From Halocaridina rubra (lineage: Eukaryota; Arthropoda; Malacostraca; Decapoda; Atyidae), in contig JAXCGZ010007678.1 in NCBI GenBank assembly GCA_037179515.1, positions 65,001-122,500 on the forward strand: a stretch of 57,500 nt of DNA, given 5' to 3'. The notes under the pieces were generated by a model. It saw only the letters and a list, made by a program, of their open reading frames with translations. It was not told where the DNA came from and did no database searches. The translations under genes were made by a program, and so were the position numbers. Positions 50,036 through 57,500 of this stretch are shown here, in pieces. Positions within the stretch are counted from its first letter, which is position 1; each line of letters starts with the position of its first letter.

Positions 50036-50130
50036 TACCCCGCCGTGGGGGGTGTTAGGAGGGGCACAAAGGCTTGATCCCCCGGCTCCAATATGTCCGT
50101 GTCCACACCCATTCGGATGAGGAAAATTGT
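50036..50130 (+). mobile_element. tRNA-derived SINE (family S1), tail only
   Basis: CCCCGCCGTGGGGGGTGTTA, GAGGGGCACAAAGGCTTGAT, CCCGGCTCCAATATGTCCGT, CACCCATTCGG. Confidence 0.7.
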
Positions 50131-50171
50131 GACACGCAGAGCTGCAGAATAGCTGGTGAGGTGACATGGGT

Positions 50172-50294
<123 letters not shown>

Positions 50295-50362
50295 AATGCA
50301 TTAAGAAAGTTCTGGTGACATTTTATAGGGGTACAGAGAGATAAAAGAGGCGCTGGGGGCCC

Positions 50363-50555
<193 letters not shown>

Positions 50556-50689
50556 AAATGCCAGTTCTGATCAACGCTGAAGCGACAATCACACTGAAGC
50601 CAGTGTCACACGTTTCACTAACTTTACAGTGAATCGACAATTGTCAACTTTCAATCCAATTTTGTGATTTTTATTCTTAATATGATACT

Positions 50690-51200
50690 TGCAAAGAAGG
50701 CAATAATATTAGCAGTACAATTGTAGTAACAACAGTAAAATGAATGATAACAGTAGTAATAGCAGTTTTAAAAACAGAAGTAAAAAATATAATAGCAGTA
50801 ATAAAAGAAATGACAGATGTGATAGCGGAAGTAATAGAAGTAAGAGAAGCGTTGGCAGTAATAACAGTAGTAGTAATGATAATAGTGGTAATAGCAGTAT
50901 TAATAACTGAAGTAATAGATCTCATAGCAGTAATGACAGCAGTAGTAATGAGCAGTTATAATAGTAAAAGTGACACAATAGTAGTAAATAGTATCAGCAG
51001 TAATAAAAGAAATTACACGATAGTACTAGCAGTAACATGAACAGTAAAAATAGCCTTAATACTATAAGTAGTAATACCAGACTTGAACGCAGTAATAATA
51101 TCACAAAAAGTAGTAGCATAGTAGCAATAACAGGTATAATAGCAGCAGTACTTGAAGCATTTAGAGTAATAATATCAGCAAAAGGAGCAATAAATAAGAA
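50690..51200. repeat. Cryptic AGTAAT/AGC-type low-complexity region
   Basis: About 500 bp dominated by permutations of AGTAATA, AGCAGTA and ATAGTAG without a fixed period. Open frames through it are low-complexity artefacts. Confidence 0.8.
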
Positions 51201-51492
51201 ATCTTAACTTTCGTTAAAGGAAAAAAACGGAATCATTTTCAGAGTTCCAGTTTCGTAATAAGTCAGGTTAAGTTAAGTCAGGTTACGCTAGTGTCTGGGT
51301 TCAGGTATCCTGACAGGTTAGGTTATGATAGAGAGGTTTTACTCTGATCTGGTAACAACGACGCAGAGATTCAATACCTTTGGACTGAAAAGGCAGGCAG
51401 TGGCAGGCAGAGGGATGGAGAAGTGGTGTCCAAAGGATCCAGCGGTGATTAAATGAAAGAGGCTTTGATGAATACAAGATAATATGAACAGG

Positions 51493-51495
<3 letters not shown>

Positions 51496-51579
<84 letters not shown>
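51496..51579. repeat. (AG)n microsatellite
   Basis: A pure AG array of about 84 bp. Confidence 0.97.
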
Positions 51580-51582
<3 letters not shown>

Positions 51583-52310
51583 TCCTTGAATTAAACCATT
51601 ATCCCAATTACTTTTTTTTTTACTTTAATTGTAATTTTCGAAAAAAAGAAGAAGAAGCACTGTAACAAATTTATTTCAAACACGACCAACGTCTTTTAGA
51701 GAAGAAGAAAAAATATAAACCAAATCGTTTTAGATGTTTATTTTGGCGTAGAATTAAATATTAGCTGACAAATATTCGGGATGGGGGTTTGCAGGGAGGG
51801 AAGTAGGAAGGGGAGGGAGGGGGAGGGGGGAGGGAGAAATTGTGGCAACGAGAGGCGGCAAACTTCAAATGACAATATTACAATGGGCGCGGCTTCTGGT
51901 CTTACCGACAACATGGTCCCGATACGACCCACGACTTCGACCTAGCAAAAAACCCAAACAAGCTGATTAAACCCTTATAAAACCCTTACAAAAAGCGGTT
52001 AAACTTCATGAAAACCATCCCAAGGGTTTTATCGCACGAAGAAATCTTGAATCCAGGTCTAATGTATTTCTACTTTTAATTGACAAGTTGAAAGATATAC
52101 GGAGGCAGGGCTTCGGACGAGTTGCTACACCTGCGGGTTGGGACCATTTAAGTTAGCCGACAGCGCTTGGCGCATTCAGAGTCTGGCTGGGGGTGAGCAG
52201 AGGCGGCCACGCAGCCACCCCAAGTGTGAATGGTTGTAACCAGATCTCTCTCTCGCTCTCATATATATACTCAATGCCCTCATCTCTTTTTCTTTGCGAA
52301 TACCTACACA
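51580..52310. other. Unassigned sequence with G-rich patch
   Basis: No gene is supported. A G-rich patch (about 51780-51840) and a moderately GC-rich block (about 52110-52220) stand out, but no domain, splice-bounded ORF or known repeat was found. Confidence 0.45.
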
Positions 52311-52311
52311 T

Positions 52312-52313
<2 letters not shown>

Positions 52314-52382
<69 letters not shown>
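52314..52382. repeat. (CT)n microsatellite
   Basis: A CT array with one CC step, at the left border of the inverted CR1 pair. Confidence 0.96.
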
Positions 52383-52385
<3 letters not shown>

Positions 52386-52388
52386 CTT

Positions 52389-53440
52389 TCTCTCATACAC
52401 CGAATCTAACTAAAGGAGGGTTAGTAGTGGGATTCCACAGGGATAAGGTTTAGGACCACTTCTATGATCTGCGGAGTCTGTGTATGATAATTTAAATGTT
52501 TGATAAGGGTAAAAGACGAAAATAATGGTATACAACTTCAAGAATGAGTGATCAGACTTGTTAATAACATTTGCTACTTCAGAATGTATACATATGAGAA
52601 TTAGAAATAGTGCAAGAAGGCTCATGTTTAGGTAATTAGTAGAATGAGAGATGATCATTGAGTATATCTGACTGAAAGAGATCTAGGGATCAATCCATAA
52701 GCACATATGTCTCTGGAAATGCATATAAATGACATTGCAAAAGGCTATGCTTTCCTGACAAACATAAGTGCGCCCTTAAGTTATGTCGACAAATAAAAAT
52801 CCAGGAATATACACACAACTTAAGTGGGTTCCTTCTGGAATCTGCACTAGAAAAACGTTTAATCAAATTGGAGAACGTTCAAAGACATGCTATGGAGCGT
52901 TTAATCAAATTGGAGAACGTTCAAAGACATGCTATGAAGCGTTTAATCAAATTGGAGAACGTTCAAAGACATGCTAAGAAACGTTTAATCAAATTGGAGA
53001 ACGTTCAAAGACATGATATGAAACTGGTGACGGCAATACATAATCTTAGAAAAACGTTTAATCAAATTGGAGAACGTTCAAAGACATGATATGAAGCGTT
53101 TAATCAAATTGGAGAACGTTCAAAGACATGATATGAAACGTGACGGAAATACGTAATCTCAGTTATAAGGAAAAACTGAAGGAGTTAGACTTACCACCAC
53201 TCGAACCAGAAGAAAGAAGGAAGTATGGTACTGGCTTTAAATTTCTCCATGACTTTGAGAACCGATAGGAAGCTATATATAGACATGGGTGGCTCGAGAT
53301 ATAGAGATTAAAGTTTGAAGCTTAGTAAGAAAACTTCTTAGCAGGATGTGAGGAAGTACTATTAGTGTAAGTATAACTGATAACTGGGATTCGCTAAGCG
53401 AGAAAACGTTAAATGCTGAATGGATTCATATTTTCATAGA
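52389..53440 (+). pseudogene. Decayed CR1-group LINE with internal minisatellite
   Basis: Plus-oriented. It begins CATACACCGAATCTAACTA and then GGGTTAGTAGTGGGATTCCA, the start of the SGVPQG region. It continues through blocks matching 17900-18500, for example AAAGAGATCTAGGGAT and GAAGCTTAGTAAGAAAACTT. The segment corresponding to AKLEKVQRHATK has expanded into a 42-bp repeat. No usable frame remains overall. Confidence 0.8.
52853..53140 (+). repeat. 42-bp minisatellite derived from LINE coding sequence
   Basis: The unit runs CGTTTAATCAAATTGG, AGAACGTTCAAAGACATG, (C/A)TATGAAG. Four consecutive units are followed by a spacer of about 28 bp (CTGGTGACGGCAATACATAA) and two more units. The 14-codon unit reads RLIKLENVQRHAMK, matching the KLEKVQRHATK segment of the LINE. 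Confidence 0.92.
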
Positions 53441-53689
53441 AAGATATTTTAATTTCTTTTGAATAAACATAAAAAAGTTGTTGCGAATATAGGGCTCCTT
53501 CCTGCCAGCACAATCAGGAGCTGTATACTGGCAAAAGTTTTCTATACCTTTCTGATCACTATTTTGCCCACATGTCCGAATCTCATATTATGTATTTGCA
53601 TTTCCAGGAATAAACGTACCTCTACATTGACCTCTAGACCTCCTTTGATCACAGATTTACAATGATCCTCTCCTGCTACTAAAGACCTA

Positions 53690-53962
53690 ACCATGGGCCT
53701 TCTTGAACTCTTTCAAATTCTTATATCTTTATATTTTGAAGCAGTGAATCTTGTTTATAACTTCTCTGACCACTCATGCAGACTATTTAGATCTTCCTGG
53801 AGTACTGTAAAACTATTTTCATAATTTGCTCTCAACACATTCATTCAAACTTTAATATACAGAGTCCGGCAGATCATTTACATACATGAAAAAAAAAGAA
53901 GTGGCCCTAAAACTGGTCCCTGCGGAACCCCATTACTAACCCTCCTCTAGTTAGATTCGGTG

Positions 53963-53972
<10 letters not shown>
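53690..53972 (-). pseudogene. Decayed CR1-group LINE fragment, inverted
   Basis: On the minus strand it starts with the same CATACACCGAATCTAACTA junction as 52389 and then GGAGGGTTAGTAATGGGG, followed by text matching 17640-17890 (GGAAGATCTAAATAGTCTGC, ATGAGTGGTCAGA, AGAAGGCCCATG). Confidence 0.8.

Positions 53973-54050
<78 letters not shown>
53965..54050. repeat. (AG)n microsatellite
   Basis: A pure AG array of about 86 bp at the right border of the inverted pair, complementary to the CT array at 52314-52382. Confidence 0.97.
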
Positions 54051-54055
<5 letters not shown>

Positions 54056-54840
54056 CTCTTTTTATTTAACAATTGGATGAACAAGATGCTTAAAATCATC
54101 AATATTTTTATATTTATTTTGCTGTCAAATTTAATAATGGATCCACAAGTGGTATATATATATGAATTGGTAAATGAATGAATAGACATATAAAGAAAGA
54201 AATAAACGATAGTATGACTACATAAACATATAAACAAATAGGCCTATAAACAAATCAACCAACATACAAAGAAATGAAAATTAAACAAAGAAACAACACT
54301 GGAAAGAAGTCAAAAGAAGAGTTGCCAGTTATGCAATTTCTTTATATAAGTATTTAGAGACGATTCGAAAGACACGAAGAAAAGCAAACAAATAACAAAC
54401 TACATAAATAAATATATTAATCAATTAATAAATAAATAAACAAATCTATCAACAAATACATGACATAACAATAAACAACAAGAAACAAATAAAAATAAAA
54501 ATGAGAAACAACACATAAAGGTGTCAGAAAGAAAAAGTTGCCGATTAGGCAATTTTCGCTTTTTTTTTCTTTTCATGTGGTAGCGGTGGGGTGTTTGATT
54601 GGAGGTTGTGGAAGGGTGACATCCTGGTGTAGGGGGAGGATGCGAGAGAGAGAAATGAGGGAGAGGGAAGGAGAGAACGGAGGGAGAGGGAGAAGAGTAA
54701 GAATCATTAGGTAATTTGTAGCTTGGTCGGCAGGTTACCCTCCATGCCACGCTAGATTGGTTAAATTACACTTTATTTACTGCCATTGTCACACCCTTCC
54801 ACCTCAGGGGGGGACGGGAGGAGGAGGAGGGAAGATAGGG
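54051..54840. other. AT-rich unassigned sequence
   Basis: AAAT/ACAAAT-rich DNA with a purine-rich patch near 54640-54700. No gene or recognised element is visible. Confidence 0.5.
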
Positions 54841-55190
54841 TTAGGTTGAGATGGATAGACAGACAGATAGATAGATAAAGAGATATATAGATAGATATAT
54901 ACACAGAGAGATAGTTAGACAGACAGGTAGATAAAATATAGATTGACATATAGAAAGATAGAGACAAAAATATATATAAATAGACACACAGTCAGACAGA
55001 TATATAGATAGACAGATAAACAAAAAGATATATAGACAGGTAGACAAATAGATATATAAAAAAAGATTTATAGATAGATGGATAGATAGATAAATAAGAG
55101 ATATACAGATAGATAGATAAACAAAAGTTATATAGATAGACAGATAGACAGGAAGACAGACAGACAGATAGGCAGATAGGTTAATATATG
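54840..55190. repeat. Degenerate GATA/GACA low-complexity region
   Basis: About 350 bp made almost entirely of GATA, GACA, TAGATA and ATATAGA steps with no fixed long period. Confidence 0.9.
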
Positions 55191-55268
55191 AATAACATGA
55201 ACATCATTGTGACCAGACCCTATACTGTCCGTTATGTTAATCAATCTTAGTTTATATGAAGTGACTTG

Positions 55269-55270
<2 letters not shown>

Positions 55271-55315
<45 letters not shown>
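55271..55315. repeat. (CT)n microsatellite
   Basis: A pure CT array of about 45 bp. Confidence 0.97.
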
Positions 55316-55318
<3 letters not shown>

Positions 55319-55586
55319 TTAGTTCAAGGATTACATCGTAAAGAAACTCCTTTTGAACCTAATTTTTAGTTCTTCAATCGTGACTTAGGGGCATATTCAA
55401 AGCAAATTTCCTCAGAACTTTTTGCTTTTTGATTCGTTTATGTCAAGATTCTTACGCCCTGTTGGAAAGGGATAACCTCAAAGAGGCCTTACTAAATATA
55501 ACTTTATTTTAATCTCAAGGTGACTTAGGGATTTCCCTATCAGAGTTTTAGAGATCTTGATTTTGGTCCTTCAGTGTCCGGACTCG

Positions 55587-55589
<3 letters not shown>

Positions 55590-55648
<59 letters not shown>
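55590..55648. repeat. (AG)n microsatellite
   Basis: A pure AG array of about 59 bp. With the CT array at 55271 it forms another CT...AG inverted pair, about 275 bp apart. Confidence 0.97.
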
Positions 55649-55651
<3 letters not shown>

Positions 55652-55807
55652 TCCCACAATCCCCATTCTTAAGGGCGGTGTCTTTGTGAACGCGTGAAAA
55701 TTCATGGGATAAAGAGATTTGCAACCTTTGGGCCGTGGAACACTTGGTGTTCCCGCAGAGATCCATGTTTCAAAAGGGCGCGGGAAATCATTATGACACA
55801 TACATAA

Positions 55808-55965
<158 letters not shown>

Positions 55966-56188
55966 TATGTTAAAATGTAAAAAAATAACTAAAATTATTT
56001 TTCAAAATCTTATTAACATAAGCAATGGAAAAAAATATTATCTATTTCTTGAATTTTGAAACACTAGTCCCCATTTCGGTCGATTTATATTTATTTATTC
56101 AATCGCATATTCATTCATTTAAATAATTATACTTTTCACGACTCAATATACCAAGTGAGTTAAAACGTCGTTTCATGTGGCAGAGTTG

Positions 56189-56275
56189 GTCCCCATTCGA
56201 ATGGGGATGGGCACAGACATGCTGGAGCAGGGGAATTAAGTATGGATGCCCTTCCTAACGCCCTATGAAATGGCA
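56189..56275 (-). mobile_element. tRNA-derived SINE (family S1), tail
   Basis: GTCCCCATTCGAATGGGGAT, GGGCACAGACATGCTGG, GGATGCCCTTCCTAACGCCC. The tail hairpin TCCCCATTCGAATGGGGA is perfect here. Confidence 0.75.
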
Positions 56276-56344
56276 TTGACATAAAATAAATGAATTTCTC
56301 TCGAAACACCTTATCACAAGAAATTCAATTCAGCATACTTCGAT

Positions 56345-56485
56345 TAACTCTTTCAGCCTATCCTTCTTCTCTTTGTATCAGTCCCTTATTTCTGCCTTGT
56401 CCTTAAACTTCTACTTCTTTTCTTGGTGCCCGGGCCTGATGAGGGTAATTTTCAAGCCTGTGCTGGTATTACACTCATAAAATAA
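56345..56485 (+). pseudogene. Jockey-like LINE 3'UTR fragment
   Basis: Plus-oriented: TTTCTGCCTTGTCCTTAAAC, TTTTCTTGGTGCCCGGGCC, TGATGAGGG and ATTACACTCATAAAATAATA. Confidence 0.75.
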
Positions 56486-56639
56486 TAATAATAATAAATA
56501 AACTTTTATCGCATATACATGAAAACGGAAGTCAACAGACTTACAGATATAAAGTGATTTTTTTTTTTTATGGGTATCTTAGCATGTTGGTATAAATATA
56601 ACGTAAAGACCGACAAACTTGCAGGAAGAAGAAGAAAAT

Positions 56640-57262
56640 GGTGTTGAAAATTCAGAGTATTAATTTGTTATCGCCCTGTCTCACTTGTAAACACAAATTG
56701 AATCTAAGGCAATCAGACTCATTAATGATCCTTCTCTTACTTCTAATCTGGATTCTCTCTTTCTCTTCGCCGTATGGTATCTTCCCTTTCGCTTTTCTAT
56801 CGATACTACTTCCATCGCTGCTCTGATGAGTTGGCGAGTTGCATCCCTCCCCCACTGCCAAGGCCGCGTAACACTCGCCAAGCGGCCTCATCTCACAGGT
56901 ACTGTGTGGAGATTTGTAGCTCGCGGACTGGTCGGTGCAGCGACTGCTCCTTCTCATCTACCTCCAGACTCTGGAACTCTTTTCCTCCTTCTGTCTTTAC
57001 TAATTCTTACGACCTTTCATCCTTCAAAAAGCAGATCTATCGTCATCTCAGAGCCTAGTCTTCCATATCTCTGGGTCCTCTGTACTTTGACTGTTTTTTT
57101 CTGTCTGTCGTTTTTCCTTTGTGTGACATTACCTCATCTCTGCCTTGTCCTTAACCTTTTTCTTTTCCTCCGTCTTGGTATTTTCTCGCACCCGGGCCTT
57201 TATTGATGAGGGCAGTTTCTGCCTGTCCCGGTGTCACACTCATAAAAAAATAATAAGATTCA
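56640..57262 (+). pseudogene. Jockey-like LINE 3' end (C-terminus and 3'UTR)
   Basis: The C-terminal region of a reverse-transcriptase protein is readable. AIRLINDPSLTSNLDS (from about 56710) is followed, one frame over, by SLFYRYYFHRCSDELASC, RNTRQAASSHRYCVE, STSRLWNSFPPSVF and SSFKKQIYRHLRA with a stop near 57058. A frameshift lies near 56755. The 3'UTR of about 200 bp ends CCCGGTGTCACACTCATAAA plus an A-rich tail. The family is assigned to Jockey-like LINEs from the RLWNSLP...SFK..YRHL pattern. Its 3'UTR explains the scattered fragments elsewhere in the window. Confidence 0.82.
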
Positions 57263-57500
57263 AGAAAAGCCGGAACTATCCATAAATTCACTAACATGCA
57301 TCAGTTGTTCGAGTCGAATTATAAGATTTTAGCAGAATATAACACAGGATAGGCACAGGACTCCCTTTTCTACTAAGAGAAAGGACTTTGCCCTCTTGCA
57401 AAGGTCTTTTGGCGAGTGCGACCGTTACCCTGGGTGAATGCCCTTTCTAATCTCATATCGAAACGGGCCGCGAACCCTTGACCTGAAATCAAAGTCGAGA
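57263..57500. other. Unassigned window end
   Basis: No gene is seen. A possible degraded minus-oriented SINE S1 (GGGTGAATGCCCTTTCTAAT, CGAACCCTTGACC) lies at about 57425-57482. Confidence 0.35.

Noticed and set aside
50744..51040. Valine/isoleucine-rich protein on either strand
   Set aside because: It is low-complexity AGTAAT-type sequence with no splice context or domain.
51250..51340. Arthropod telomeric (TTAGG)n
   Set aside because: There are only scattered AGGTTAGGTTA words and no tandem array. The same holds near 35200, 40200 and 41460.
52853..53140. CRISPR array
   Set aside because: The 42-bp units are contiguous without unique spacers, derive from LINE coding sequence, and the genome is eukaryotic.

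Overview
The window looks like nuclear DNA of an arthropod, most likely a decapod crustacean. It has spliced genes with GT/AG introns and arthropod-type LINE clades. It is very dense in long pure dinucleotide (CT/AG, AT, CA) and AAT/ATT microsatellites, and it has several SINE and MITE families. The assignment to decapods is inference. No bacterial, plasmid, viral or CRISPR feature was seen.

Three host genes are supported. (1) On the minus strand (20768-19557) is a single-coding-exon beta-1,3-galactosyltransferase (GT31) with a probable non-coding first exon near 21237-21450. (2) On the plus strand is a spliced Rho guanine-nucleotide exchange factor with DH and PH domains. I reconstructed eight exons between 24931 and 32403 (450 codons, all phases agree), and a possible extra 5' exon lies at 22877. 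(3) On the minus strand is a spliced Golgi carbohydrate sulfotransferase of the Sulfotransfer_2 / CHST8-14 group. It has six coding exons from 44079 to 34946 (492 aa, all phases agree). Genes 1 and 2 are head-to-head; genes 2 and 3 are tail-to-tail. The two minus-strand genes both belong to Golgi glycan assembly.

Region 1-19.4 kb is mostly retrotransposon. A 5'-truncated I-superfamily LINE (about 860-3690) is followed by decayed CR1-group tails. At 9.5-18.6 kb is a clear nested structure: a 6.2 kb, apparently full-length I-superfamily LINE with intact ORF1 and ORF2 (10032-16243) sits inside a CR1-group LINE, with a 9-bp target-site duplication (10023-10031 = 16244-16252). Region 19.4-44.1 kb holds the three genes. 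Their introns are peppered with tRNA-derived SINEs, a hairpin-tailed repeat, LINE tails and MITEs. Region 44.1-57.5 kb has no supported host gene. It holds microsatellites, a truncated CR1 copy (48503-49536), an inverted pair of CR1 fragments (52.4-54.0 kb) with an internal 42-bp minisatellite, and a Jockey-like LINE 3' end.

The most unusual signals are four. First, the nested LINE has an intact ATGTCTAA stop/start overlap and a duplicated 5'UTR with hairpins. Second, local tandem duplications repeatedly straddle splice sites in two neighbouring genes. Third, several foldback/MITE families are present. Fourth, a repeat family ends in a CCCCCTTATAAGGGGG-type hairpin followed by a GATA-like tail.
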